From positions 60,168,421-60,232,420 of the forward strand of contig CM060978.1 in the NCBI GenBank assembly GCA_030765065.1: a stretch of DNA of 64,000 bases. Reading direction: 5' to 3'. The DNA is from Deroplatys truncata (Eukaryota > Arthropoda > Insecta > Mantodea > Mantidae). The notes beneath the pieces are model-generated. The model searched no databases, was not told the DNA's origin, and saw nothing but the letters and a program-made list of their open reading frames with translations. Shown here in pieces: positions 33,715-44,911 of the stretch (its first letter is position 1; every line of letters starts with the position of its first letter). The position numbers and the translations under genes were made by a program.

Positions 33715-34452
33715 AAGTACCGATATTTTACCAGAAATACATGTTTTGAGGCCCTATGAGCAACATAATTCAAAAACGAAAAGTCAGATAAACACAAACT
33801 TGGTATTTATTCCGTACCTTCCAAAGATACGACATGAAGATTTTTCACAAAAATCCCCCTATCTCAAACTACCCTTTACACCGAACATTTTTGGAAAATG
33901 TTTATTTTCCAAAACATGGCTCAAACGATTTTGATTATAATGTCACATACTAAAGACATTTACATGACATATAAAACGTATATCTCAATTTTCTGAGAAT
34001 AGCCCGTGAAGTCCTCTTCATCATAAGGAATTTTGTATACCTAATCTGGTATAACTGGTAAGCGTTAAGCGAGACAAAAACGTACTACGCAAAAAATGTA
34101 GATCTCGTAAAAGCACACAATTTATTTTAAATAAGTTTTCTTGTGGCATAAGCCATTTATGAGATATCCGTTACTAATAGTTCAAATTGCTCATCACCTG
34201 GCCATTCTCTTAAATTGCTATCAACATTCAGTTGTTTCTCGCGATATCATGGAAACACTATAGAATTTTAAGGCCAGCATATAGCGTCCAGTTATAAAAC
34301 ATTTGGCTATCTCCCTTCTGTTTGTATCTATAACGAAATGTTTGCTGCAGTTATTTCCAGAACTATTTATCACTATACATTCGCAAGAATAATATTTACA
34401 TCCACTAATAAGCAACAGAGGGTGGAAAAATCATGTAAATGTAACAAAATAT
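33715..34452 (+). mobile_element. RepB copy
   Basis: Forward orientation: ATTTTACCAGAAATACATGT, TCAAAAACGAAAAGTCAGAT, GCGATATCATGGAAACACTA and GGCCAGCATATAGCGTCCAG. It ends GGTGGAAAAATCATGTAAAT. No tandem CA tract is left. Confidence 0.87.
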
Positions 34453-35074
34453 TTTTTACATACTTTTTAACACTTTAAAGCAAATAACACTTTTTTTTCT
34501 CAGATTCTAAGATTGGTTACAGCTGTTTTACACACACGCATTAAAATTTAATACACAGAAGTGATGAGCACAGAAAAATGTTCAAATTATACAATATGCA
34601 TTCCAACTATGATTTATGTCTGTTTTTAATTAACTAATTATACGAATGGGGCCATGCAGATATGTAGCATCGTCGTAATTAGAGAGAGTGAAAGTTTTAC
34701 GTGTAATTGCAATTTTCTAGGGTAATGGGGTATTTTGTAATGAAAAATATTTTAGCAACACAAAGAGTAATTAATGTCAAAAGTGCGTGTCAGTATTCAA
34801 CAAAAAATAAAAAGCTAATCGCAGGTAAAATAGAAAACCAACGGTTTAGTGCACTACAAAAGAGATTACAAAAGAATATGCTTAATGGTCTATGCAATAA
34901 TTATCAGAATATTTATTGTATATCATAATCGGAAACCCAGTATATAAAGCTAACGCATAACAAAGGAAGTTTATAGATGAATGTGTTAGTATAAAGAATC
35001 GATTATTTAAACTTCTTTCCGATTTATGCGCCACTCTCGTGGTAATTTAGCATACGTATACTAATAATTATATA
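34453..35074. other. Unassigned AT-rich sequence
   Basis: One open frame at 34707-34928 (plus strand, 73 codons) has no recognised motif. Nothing else. Confidence 0.35.
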
Positions 35075-36316
35075 CACTATGTGATCAAAAGTATCCGGAC
35101 ACCTGGCTGAAAATGACGTACAAGTTCGTGGCGCCCTCGATCGGTAATGCTGGAAGTCAATATGGTATTGGCCCATTCTTAGCCTTGATGACAGCGTTCA
35201 CTCTCGCAGTCACACTTTCGATCAGGTGTTGGAAGGATTCTTGGGGAATGGCAGCCCATTCTTTACGGAGTGCAGAACTGAGGAGAGGTATCGATGTAGG
35301 TCGGTGAGGCCTGGCACGAAGTCGGCGTTCCAAAACATCAAACATCCCAAAGGTGTTCTATAGGATTCAAGTTAGTACTCTGTGCAGACCAGTCTATGTC
35401 AGGGATGTTATTGTAATGTAACCACTCCGCCACAGCCCATGCAGTATGAATAGGTGCTCGATCGTGTTGAAAGATGCAATTACCATCTCCGTTTTGCTCT
35501 TCAAAAGTGGAAAGCAAGAAGATGCTTAAAATATCAACGTAGGTCTGCACTGTGATAGTGCCACGCAAAACAACAAGGGGTTCAAATCCCCTCAAGGAAA
35601 AACACGACCACACCATAACATCACCACCTCCGAATTTCACTGTGGCACTACACACGCTGGCAGATGTTCACCGGGCATTCGCCATGCCCACATCCTGCCA
35701 TCGGATCGCCACATTGGTACCGTCATTCGTCACACCATACAACGTTTTGCCACTGTTCAATCGTGTAATGTTGACGCTCCTTACACCAAGCGAGGCGTCG
35801 TTTGGCATTTTCCTGCGTGATGTGTGGCTTATGAGCAGCCGTTCGACCGTCTAATTCAAGGTTTCTCACCTCACGCCTAACTGTCATAGTACTTGGAGTG
35901 GATCCTGAGGCACTTTGGACTTTCTGTGTAATGGTCTGGATAGATGTCTGCCTATTACTCTTTACGACCCTCTTCAAATGTCGGAGGTCTCTGTCAGTCA
36001 ACAGACGTGATCGGCCTGTGCGCTTTTGTGCTGTACATGTCCCTTCACGCTTCCACTTCACTATCACATCAGAAACAGTAGACCTAGGGATGTTTAGGAG
36101 TGTGGAAATCTCGCGTACCGACTTCTGACACAGGTGACTTCCAATCACCTGACCACGTTCGAAATCCGTAAGTTCCACGGAGCGTCCCATTGTGCTGTTT
36201 CACGATGTCTAATGACTACTGAGGTCGCGGATAATGAGTACCAGGCAGTCGGTGGCAGCATAATGCACCTAAGATGAAAAACGTATGTTTGTGGGGGTGT
36301 CCGGATACACATAGTG
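35075..36316 (-). mobile_element. Tc1-like DNA transposon, 1242 bp, TA target duplication
   Basis: The left end CACTATGTGATCAAAAGTAT and the reversed right end CACTATGTGTATCCGGACAC are TIRs. The right lacks the 8 bases ATCAAAAG present in the left. TA flanks both ends (35073-35074, 36317-36318). One transposase gene is on the minus strand. Element length and gene position are normal for Tc1. Confidence 0.95.
35157..36190 (-). pseudogene. Tc1 transposase (DD34E), broken in at least four places
   Basis: The frame opens MGRSVELTDFERGQVIGSHL at 36190. A first HTH (VREISTLLNIPRSTVSDVIV) and a second DNA-binding helix region (RSRLLTDRDLRHLKRV) follow, then the first catalytic Asp in VVWCDE. A TGA stop comes next, and two single-base losses shift the frame around 35660-35715. 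The second catalytic Asp is in FQHDRAPIHTA, and the Glu in NLNPIEHLWD lies 34 residues after it, the DD34E spacing of Tc1. A 7-bp tandem duplication (GATGTTT) then shifts the frame before LERRLRAR. The C terminus ends NGPIPY near 35157. All three catalytic residues remain, so the copy is fairly young but inactive. Confidence 0.93.
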
Positions 36317-36874
36317 TACATAGCGAAATCAAACTTAAGGAATTGTAGAGGAATTTTAAATTAGCGCTTTCTTATATAACTAATGTTTATTTAAAATAGT
36401 TTAATGTAAATAAGCCATCTGATTCATCTTCATAGATTTATCTTTAGCACCGATTGTACATCAAGAGATGAGTTGTCTCATGATTGATTTTATCAGTAGT
36501 GAAGGTGCCACCTGGCTGCATTACGAGCGCTGCTCAGTTTCAAGTCAATGAAAAAAAATTCTTCCCCTAAGCTTAAAAATTACGAGCTTTTGTATATAAA
36601 CCTCCTTTTGCAGTAACCCAAAATAATAGGAATTACACCACAGCTATAGCTAAGAAGTAGGGAGGACCTGGTCCACAAAAATATTCTAGTAATAACTAAT
36701 ATTCAACTAATCAAAGTAATTCTCACTCTTTCATTTAATATATGATTTTCTTGGTTTCTCTTTTACAAACACATTTTAGAACATTCTTTTTAGACAATAG
36801 ACGCATAGTAGGCATATAAACGCAATCAATGTGTTTTAATAAGTGGACGCTAGTAAATATATTATGGTAATATA
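36317..36874. other. Unassigned sequence
   Basis: No recognised gene or repeat between the Tc1 element and the pogo/Tigger-like element. Confidence 0.35.
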
Positions 36875-37179
36875 CAAGAACCTCGTTTATCCGTACTAGG
36901 TGGGGTCCGCAGGTAATACGGATTAACAAAATCCGGATAACCAAAAATACTTTACTAAATGCAAAAACTCTGTGTACTACAATATACGGGTAAGTTGCCT
37001 TTCTTGGGCTCACATTAGCGACGGAGGTGATGTCTTATATGTCCAACAGATGTCACTGTATGTCATACAGATGTCAACAGATGGCACAGCCATTCTCTGG
37101 CTGTAACGCAATGCTGGCAACATATGAATAAGTAATGCCGCCATAGGTGGAGATATGTCCCCTACTCTCTCAGTTTGCT

Positions 37180-37204
37180 TTATATATATATATATATATA
37201 TATA
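37180..37204. repeat. (TA)n microsatellite
   Basis: About 12 TA units, directly followed by AAGGTTAGGTTTCC. Confidence 0.95.
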
Positions 37205-37349
37205 AGGTTAGGTTTCCGAATTCACGCAAGGTTAGCCTTAGGTTAGGTTGCACTATAACAAGTGTGTCTGTCTCTTGTGAATACGTCACTGACGAATGCA
37301 AGTGTAGGGTTATGTAAAACAGACCGTGCGGTGGAAAGAGTACGTAATT

Positions 37350-37643
37350 CTATTTATAAAACCTAAGGTTTCTGATTCACGGGAGTTTAGGTTAGGTTTA
37401 GTTGTTTTTGTAACAGCTTAGGTTAATTAGCAGTCAGTAGCTACCTCAAAGCACGCGAGAGAAGCGAGCGTACGTTGCTTAACGATGGTTTGATTACCTA
37501 TTTATAAAACCTAAGGTTTGTGATTTTCGGTAGGTTAGGTTAGGTTTAGTTTTTTTAAATAAAAATTTAGGTTAATTAGCAGTCAGTAGCTACATCAAAG
37601 CACGCGAGTGAAGCGAGCGTTCATTAACGATGGTTATGATTAC
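37350..37643. repeat. 148-bp tandem duplication with TTAGG motifs
   Basis: Unit 1 is 37350-37497 and unit 2 is 37498-37643. Both begin CTATTTATAAAACCTAAGGT, contain TTAATTAGCAGTCAGTAGCT and AAAGCACGCGAG, and end GATGGTT...GATTAC. Each has (TTAGG)2-3-like runs (TAGGTTAGGTTAGG in unit 2), which is the insect telomere motif. A related partial unit precedes them at 37203-37260. Confidence 0.85.
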
Positions 37644-38154
37644 CTCCAAATCCCCAACTTTCCACGTTATCCCGGTTTAGAGAAAGAATGGCACAATTCA
37701 TGCCGCGGTATTCTAGACTTGTTCCCTCTTCTGCACAGCTTGCTCTGAATGCGTGGCACTTTTTTCTGCGGCTATACTACATGAAGAAGAAGAAGTAACA
37801 ACACATCGCATATTTAGCGGATTCCCCAAGTTCTTACTTAAGTTGACACTTCCGAATGATTCAGTATTACCGTGTAGATGGCCACGTTTTTTCGTGTTCG
37901 TATCGCAATTCAGCTATATAAGTAAGACACCTGAAAAGGGCGGGCAGGTGAGCACCAGATATTGACCAGTTCACATCTACTTCTACATTCGCTCCTAAAG
38001 TAATTTTTTCCATCATTTCTTACTTCGTTAAGCATTTTCTAGGTGGGTCCCAGAAAGGCAACTTCGCCCTAACCTTTTATTTTGATACTAACAAGAAACG
38101 CCTTTATGGCACTTGCATTCTATAATTACGTAGTCTATTAACGTTTATTTACTG

Positions 38155-38355
38155 AAATATTTAGTGTGTGAGTCTCTTTTGTTTCAAACATGTGTGACGT
38201 TTGAGAGTAGCACGACGTTTTACTAACATTAGTTCGGCTGGGTTTGTTTCCGGCTGACGTTCTAGGTAAACCATTAGTTTTTCCAACTGTGCCGTTGTCT
38301 CCGCATAAGGCATTATTTCACTCGCACACACCCAAAACACAAACAAAAAGAACAA
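38155..38355 (-). pseudogene. pogo/Tigger-like transposase C-terminal fragment
   Basis: A minus-strand open segment contains EIMPYAETTAQLEKLMVYLE, RQPETNPAELMLVKR and LKQKRLTHF. C-terminal tails of Tigger/pogo transposases have this layout: a PYAE...LE helix, a -E-M--K-- helix, then LKQ-RLT-FF. The DDE and CENP-B-type domains are not recognisable upstream. It supports the TIR-based call for the surrounding element. Confidence 0.55.
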
Positions 38356-38694
38356 TACCGGTAGAACTTCTTAACTATGTAAGGAATGGATCCACACCGA
38401 CCGTAGTAACGGTAGCTGGAAGCGTGGGATCGGCGATCTCTATGCTAACTGCGGTATCAACATAGCAACTGTACATACACCGTACCAGCCGCACATTCTT
38501 GTGTTATAATAAAGAAAAGGAAACAAAAAGTGAATCCGGATAGACCGGATATCCGGATTAATGAGGGCTGGATAAACGAAGTACTTGTGTGTTGTAAAAA
38601 CAGCTATGGTGCTAAGATTCGATTTTGTTTTTCTTAGAAATTCTTTTTAAAGTAAAATGCTAACTATGTATACTTTTTCTTTCTTTAGTCACTT

Positions 38695-38965
38695 TTAGAT
38701 AAAAGACCCCTCTATGTGTGTGTTTGTTTGTGAACATCAGTAACTCAAAAACGAAATTTCGAATGAACCACAAACTTCACATTTAAGTTCAGCATCTTCC
38801 AAGGATACGACACGAAGATTTAGGAAAATACTTCCACTTTAAACTACCTTTTACTTTAATTTTCTAAAAATGTAACCTAAAATTTTCATTATCAGCATTT
38901 TTTTTATTTTAGAAATACATTGCCTTAAGTTTCAGAATATGAAACACCCTCTATATATATTTAAC
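38695..38965 (+). mobile_element. RepA/RepB fragment, strongly degraded
   Basis: TGTGTGTGTTTGTTTGTGAA, TAACTCAAAAACGAAATTTC, TTCAGCATCTTCCAAGGATA and CGACACGAAGATTT follow the family order. The 3' half is lost. Confidence 0.7.
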
Positions 38966-40244
38966 ATTAACGTTTAAGGACACCCAGGTAGATGTGGCTA
39001 ATTTTGTCACCTGCCACCACGAAGCTTGAAATTCAGCCACGGTCGTTTATCAGATACTTGTCGACTGGCACCTCAAGATATATTTGCCTGTTGGTCGTGA
39101 ATGCGGCGTGGATGAGCGAAATTTTAATGAGTGAGTGAGTCAAGGACAGACACACTGGCGGTGAATGTTACTACAGAAACAGCCCCTCGGGCTTCAAACA
39201 GATGAGGACTCTGTTACCACCACACAAAAGGTGATTCAGGGATACCACAACACATTATTTAGAGACGCCTCAGGTCTTCTGTTAATGATCTAAAGCGTTT
39301 GGACAGACTGCTTTCGAAAATAGTTCTCGTTCGTAAAACGTAATGAACGTGTCAAAAATCTGATGTTAACACCTAGTACATGACCTTCTATATCCATAAA
39401 AATATCCACATACGCGCTTTATATACGTGGTATGCATACAAAAAGTTATTCCTTCATCCTCGTTAGGATATTCACACTATATTTTTGCTTAAGAATCATT
39501 TCAAATGTAGCAATAATTGCATACAAATGTGATAAGGGGCTCTTGAATTTGAAAAAGTAAGGAAGAATTCACATATGCCGCTCTTCCTCTAATTCCCCGC
39601 CATCCATTCAAAACCATACGTCACGAGTTTGGGTCCCAGCGACTGCAGCCAAATGTGCCTGTCGTAAAGGACGGGGAGGACCCAAGTAAAATAACCGGTG
39701 ATGAAATGCTTGGATCCTGACGTGGTTACATTTGACTACAGTTGCATGGATTTTGCTTCTCATTATTATAAAAAACACTACACTTTATTGAAAGAAGTTT
39801 ATATTTTTACAATATAAAACAGCTATAAATATCCGTATTTTGTAATATTAGTATAAACGAAATTAGAAAAAAATGTTCATTAAAAACCCAAAACCTCTTT
39901 TTCTTCCAGCCAAGCTTTAGATTGAATCTTCCGATCTCACATTTCCCATAGTACCTCGTATCTATGCGAGGCTGCTGAGATGATTTTTTTTTACATAGCT
40001 AATATCCAAACCAGAGTAAAACCCCCCAAACTGAAGGACCAGACCATTGCCTCATCAGCCAGTTTTCAGAGTTCCTAAAGGGCCTTCTCGGTTACCGTAG
40101 TAATCTCAGAGCACATATGCCCTACCTGAGGGACACCTAAAACCTTTGTATAAAATATGGCACCCTTGGATATAAGGGGATAAGTTTTTAGGCGTATGCT
40201 CATTTTTGTGACTTGCCAGGTGTACAATATTGTTCAAAGTTCAG
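38966..40244. other. Unassigned sequence
   Basis: No gene recognised. The interval 39590-39720 has GAGTTTGGGTCCCAGCGAC, which might be an eroded SINE B box, but there is no A box. The 38970-39340 stretch is moderately GC-rich and unassigned. Confidence 0.35.
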
Positions 40245-40771
40245 TGAGTATTAAAAGGACTTCAAAGCCTATTCCAAGAGTTTTATCTAAATTGTTAAAG
40301 CTCAAACTGAGAAAACAAATATAAAAAAAATTGTAGTGTATACGTTGAGGAGGGGATTTTTACTGAAAACCTTCGAATTCTTGGAAGACGTTGAACATAA
40401 TACCAAATTTGTAATTAAAAATCCACGTTTTCCAAGGATGCAACAAGAAGATTTTCAACAAAATTTACACACCAAATCTCTTTACCAGGAAAATGTTCGC
40501 TTTGTTGTTGTTGTTTTTTTTCATTTTCTCAAAAATAGCCCTAAGGATTTTTAATATAGATACGTGGGTAGTCTGTGAAATAGCCTTTATTTGATTATCT
40601 TTGTAAAATTTCAATTACGAGGAACCCATTAAAGATAAATACACACACGTGTCTTTTATAAAAATGCTTTTACGATTTAGGCGGCCTCTGAACAGATAAT
40701 TCCTGTGAAATTCTGAAATCAAACTGTTGAGAGAAATTTCCTCTACTTACCAGGCACATGGTAGAGAAAGT
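40245..40771 (-). mobile_element. RepA/RepB copy, strongly degraded
   Basis: Reverse orientation: AAAGGACTTCAAAGCCTATT, TTTTCCAAGGATGCAACAAG and GATTTAGGCGGCCTCTGAAC. It ends CTCTACTTACCAGGCACATG and GTAGAGAAAGT. Only the outline of the family remains. Confidence 0.65.
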
Positions 40772-41577
40772 ATAGTGTACAAAGAAAGTTTTTCGAATTT
40801 AACAAACGAGATCCTGGAAGCATGTTTTTTTAGAAGCTCAGGTGACTGTGAATATGGAATTTGGGTTACTTTCTTCAACTACTCTAGATAAGCGGAAGAT
40901 AAAATCTGTCCAGTACTGTGGCATATACCGGCAGACAAATTACGTATAGATTAACTCAATTTCAAGTTGACCGTAACTACAAAATTCCCATATCTACACA
41001 ACACTGCACTCTGTTTATACGTGTAACGTGGGACCAGTATGGCGTACCTGCGCCTGTAAAGTATGCATACCCGAGAGTAACTTGAGCCATTGAGCGAATA
41101 ACGCTGTAACAGGCATCTTATGCAGAGAGAGAGAGAGATTGCTACGGCGTTCCCGGACAAGCTTCTTTAAAGCAGAGCATCATTTTCTCTCCACGATGGG
41201 ATTTTTACCTACTGGAGCTTCCAAAGAAAATTAACTTTCAAAAGAGTCGATGCCAAATACTCGTAAACTTAGGATTTTTGTGAAACCCTTTACTGTAAAA
41301 AAATCGTTTGGGCTTCACTGTTTTTCACATTTTCCCTATTTAACCTTTAAGATATGTGTTTGTAGATATTCTATTTGTTACCATGCAAACATTTCATCAA
41401 TTTGTGCTAACTTTACCTACTCACATCTATGATAGAGGAGACGAGGTCATATAAACATAGAGGAATGCCCCACAAAAATGTTTACAGAAAACACGCAATC
41501 AAGTAGCCTGTCCTTTAATTTCAGTATGTGAACACTGAGTTTCATACCTATTAATTCAGTCAAAGAAAAGCGAATAT
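40772..41577. other. Unassigned sequence
   Basis: No gene recognised; a short (AG)n run near 41128. Open frames at 40951-41160 and 41250-41432 have no motif. Confidence 0.35.
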
Positions 41578-42609
41578 TGAGGCAGTATTTTTAACACTAA
41601 AATGATTTCAGTCAAATTATATAATATACAATTCAATAACAGCCTGCTTTAAAGCAATATGTGTATGTAACAATATATAAAAAGTGTATATTATTGTGTA
41701 CATGTGTAATAATGTTATGTGAATGCATTATGTAATTTAATAATATAGGAGCTGTGAGAATAATATGTTAAAAGTTGCTAACAATGAGGTAACAATGAGA
41801 TAACCTTGAGACAATAATGAATTAGAATGTTTAATGATACCACTAGTCATTACTTGTGGAACAATAATGTAATTTTTTGTTACAGTTTATAAAATAGCCA
41901 ATCAACAACTAGATAAAAGCTTAATTTAAATAAAGTATTCTATTGGATTAGGAATAGCCAATCAGAGACTTGAGATACATAAATTTACAAATTTAGGCGG
42001 TAGAAACCAAGTGAGTTTCTTGTAGACAGTGCTCATAACTGGACGCGTTGATTGTAGACAGTGTTGCTAACCGGACGCGAGATGTGTCCTCGAGAAATTT
42101 AATACGTATTCAGTGTAAGTCGAAAATACTTTACGTGTTGAAAAAGTGCAAGTATTTAATAAAAGAATTTCACAGCTCCCTATATCAGAGAAGTGTTATT
42201 TAAATTGTGTCAAGCATTAATAAAAGGATTAATCTGTGTAAGCCTACATTCTTCAGCCGCATCACGTCCTGTTAAAAAATTCATGTCTCTAAAAATAATA
42301 CTGACGTAGCCGAGGCAAACATAAATTTACAATATTTAAAGAAACAGTCAAATTACAAAGTTAATATTTTTAAACATTTTTTTGGGTCGCAAAGGCCACC
42401 GGAAAGTACATTTGGGGCGAAGGCTACCGGAAAGCGGGTACTATACGTGCGGTTGCAACCAACTTCAAGTTCGGCTCCCGAACATTTGACCTATAGTGCA
42501 GCTCCTACTTCAAATTGGGCTTTCCATACGTGAAACAACAAAACCAACTTCAAATTGGCTCGCAAAACGTGGGGTAAACAATAATAACGTAAAAACAATA
42601 ACTACTTCA
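41578..42609 (+). mobile_element. LTR-1 copy (solo-LTR-like), 1032 bp, TSD ATAT
   Basis: It starts TGAGGCAGTATTTTTAACAC and ends ACTACTTCA, flanked by ATAT at 41574-41577 and 42610-42613. Landmarks are AATAGCCAATCAACAACTAG, AGGAATAGCCAATCAGAGAC, CGAGATGTGTCCTCGAG and AATAATACTGACGTAGCCGA. Near the 3' end are two tandem AACTTCAAATTGG-type units. It is the longest copy and has both termini, with no internal region or second LTR within reach. Confidence 0.9.
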
Positions 42610-42879
42610 ATATTGAATGAACATTTTACACAATTAAGAATAGCATAATTATCCCAAGGTGGATATGTAAATCTTTATATTGCTTGTTTATAAATCTTGT
42701 AACAAACACTCAAGAAAGCAAAGGTCTGGGTGAAATCTGTAGTACGCAGCAATTAGACGAAATGTGAAAATATGGAACAAAGGCATTACATTTAAATATA
42801 GATGATGTCTCATACGTAATGTCAGTTTTTAAGCAAAACCTTATTTGAAATGTGCTGTTACAGGAAATTATCTTATCTT

Positions 42880-43215
42880 CAAAGTGAAGTCCATTAGATT
42901 CTATAGTCCTGAGCCAACTTTCAGTGAGGTTTACTTTCCGCAGCGGTGCCAGTTTCTGGTTTTTGCTGCGAAGAATTAGTTGATACCCATTTTAATTGCT
43001 TCAATGTTTTCAAGATTTCTTCCACGTAGGAAGTGGGCCATGTATCTCAACCAATGGTAATCTGTGGCACAACGTCAGGGCTATATGCTGGATGGTAGAA
43101 GTTCGTTTCATTCGAATTCCTGCACTTTGTCCATTGTGATTTCAGCACGTTGTACTGCTGCAAGAATTCTGTTTCTATTAACTACTGCCGAACTTATGCT
43201 ACGTACTTACCTATT
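42880..43215 (-). pseudogene. mariner transposase C-terminal remnant
   Basis: The minus strand gives PYSPDVVP followed by DYHWLRYMAHFLRGRNLENI, then FFAAKTRNWHRCGK and GSGL-NLMDF. This is the C terminus of mariner (DD34D) transposases: YSPDLAP-DYHLF with the third catalytic Asp, a helix block, and the -W---GI-KL---W--- tail. Frameshifts and stops interrupt it, the N-terminal two thirds are missing and no TIRs were found. Confidence 0.7.
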
Positions 43216-43244
43216 CTACCTTCAGTCTAAAACAATAGTAAAAA

Positions 43245-44042
43245 TCTGATGTTACACTCACATGACTTTCTCTACTCTTATAAAACTATTTTTATAAACG
43301 CTTATTCTCCATCTACCTAATATTAATCGACATAAACATTTGCAGAAACTATCTTATTGCTAATTTTCTTGTAGGTGCAAGGGGAATTGGTAGGCTTTAA
43401 GCGATAGTCAAATCTTTTAAGTGCTGGAGCATTCCGTTCTCTTTGTATATCCAGAACATAACAGGGCGAATAACGAATTCCAATTTGGGAAAAAGTATAT
43501 AACTATTGGAAAATGTAAACAAATAACGAGGAATATCTCGGAAACGGTTCACTCGACAAAAAAGAAATGTATATAACTTAAATTGTGTTTTTTAACGAGA
43601 TCTACATTTTTGTGCAGTAAAAGTTTGTATATCTCTTACGCTTTACCACTTATGCAAAATTCGTTCAGAGTGAAGACGACTTTTGGGAGCATTCTCAGAA
43701 AATTGATATGATATTTTAATCAAAATCCTTAACCAATTAATTAACTCAAAATTTTCGAAAAATGTTCCATTTAAAAGTTAGTCTGCGGTGGGGGATTTTC
43801 TTGAAAATCTTTGAAGGTCGTTTCTTTGAAAGATACTGAACCTAAATACCACTTTTGGTATTTATCCGAATTTTCGTTTTTCAGTTATCCTGTTCACAGA
43901 CACAAACTTGGACATTTTTCTAAAAATGTGTTTTTTGGGGGGATTCAGGGCACATCAAACATGTATTTCCGTGAAATACCGATATTGAATGTGTGGGTGG
44001 AATGCAATACTTCCCCTACTTACTGTATGCACTAGAGAAAAT
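43245..44042 (-). mobile_element. RepA copy, near full length
   Basis: TCTGATGTTACACTCACATG with ACTTTCTCTAC opens it. GCGATAGTCAAATCTTTTAA and AAAATGTTCCATTTAAAAGT follow. It closes TTCCCCTACTTACTGTATGC and ACTAGAGAAAAT, a diverged subterminal repeat. The CA tract is only CACAGACACAAAC. Confidence 0.9.
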
Positions 44043-44110
44043 AAAAATGAAAATAAATAATGACAGCAGATAGACTGCACGATAACCTAATGCTATCTGC
44101 CCAAGATGCT

Positions 44111-44242
44111 TAGAAGCAGAGATACAGTTGCCTAACACTAAGGTCTCTGTGAACACGTGTCGAAGTTGCCATCTGCATTCTATAAAGAAGCAGAAGTACA
44201 GTTGCGTAGCACTAAGGGCCTTGTAGACACGTGACGAAGTAA
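44111..44242. repeat. Imperfect tandem duplication, period 74 bp
   Basis: Two units share AGAAGCAGA-GTACAGTTGC and ACACTAAGG...GACACGTG-CGAAGT. The context is unassigned sequence just past a RepA copy. Confidence 0.65.
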
Positions 44243-44911
44243 CATGGTATGGTACAGGGATGAGACCTAGAAGGCACTGTCCGGCACACATCAAACTCCA
44301 GCAGATCCGTCGCAATATGACCACGTAATTAAGGCGACGTAAAATAAATAGAGTGAGAAACATTTTGTAAGATTGTATTGTAGGTTAGTGAGTAGAGAAA
44401 GTCATGTGAATGCCATACATGAGATGTTTTAAAGTGCAGAACATTTCATGCAGCCACTTAATGTTGGCTACGCTGCATAAGTTCGGTAACAGAACTATTA
44501 CACCTCGAGGGCCTCGAGTCTCCGTGGCCGAGAACTTGGATATATCAAAGCAGTTAATTTCGTCTAGCCCATTACGTGTGTTTTCCACAGGGCTTTATCG
44601 CCCTACTTTTGCCGTGGGCATCTCCACCAAAGTAAATAAGACTCCGTAAAAGGAAGGTGTTGATTCAACTCGAGCTTTGTGCTTGTTTAGACAAAGGGAG
44701 AGAGAGAGGTCTCTGATAAGAAACCTGTAACATCTTGCTTCTTTGTAATTAAAGAACTTGCGTTACACATTAGGGCATCCCAATTTTCCTTAGCGTTGCT
44801 ATGGCAATGATCGTGCTCTGTTCTTTCCTTATTTTAGAAATAAGACGAGCCTTGCTGGGATATCCAACTCTTGGGATATCCAAGGAACATTGTTTTAAGG
44901 GACATTGGGAC
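44243..44911. other. Unassigned sequence
   Basis: No gene recognised. Near 44395 a RepA/RepB 3' terminus (GTAGAGAAAGTCATGTGAAT) stands alone. Confidence 0.35.

Larger units (their letters stand above)
36875..38587 (-). mobile_element. pogo/Tigger-like DNA transposon, about 1.7 kb, degraded
   Basis: The left end CAAGAACCTCGTTTATCCG and the reversed right end CAAGTACTTCGTTTATCCAG are TIR-like. Subterminal blocks also match (AATACGGATTAACAAAATCC and TAATCCGGATATCCGG). AACCTCGTTTATCCG is typical of pogo/Tigger termini. TA precedes the left end and TG follows the right, a one-base departure from a TA duplication. The minus strand at 38155-38355 carries a transposase C-terminal segment. Most of the interior is non-coding and includes a 148-bp tandem duplication. 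Confidence 0.75.

Noticed and set aside
37180..37260. True telomere or telomere fusion at the TTAGG runs
   Set aside because: The TTAGG runs are only two or three units long, inside a transposon, and not a continuous array.
41578..42609. LTR-1 as a DNA transposon
   Set aside because: No terminal inverted repeats beyond TG/CA, and the duplications are 4 bp of variable sequence, as for LTR elements.
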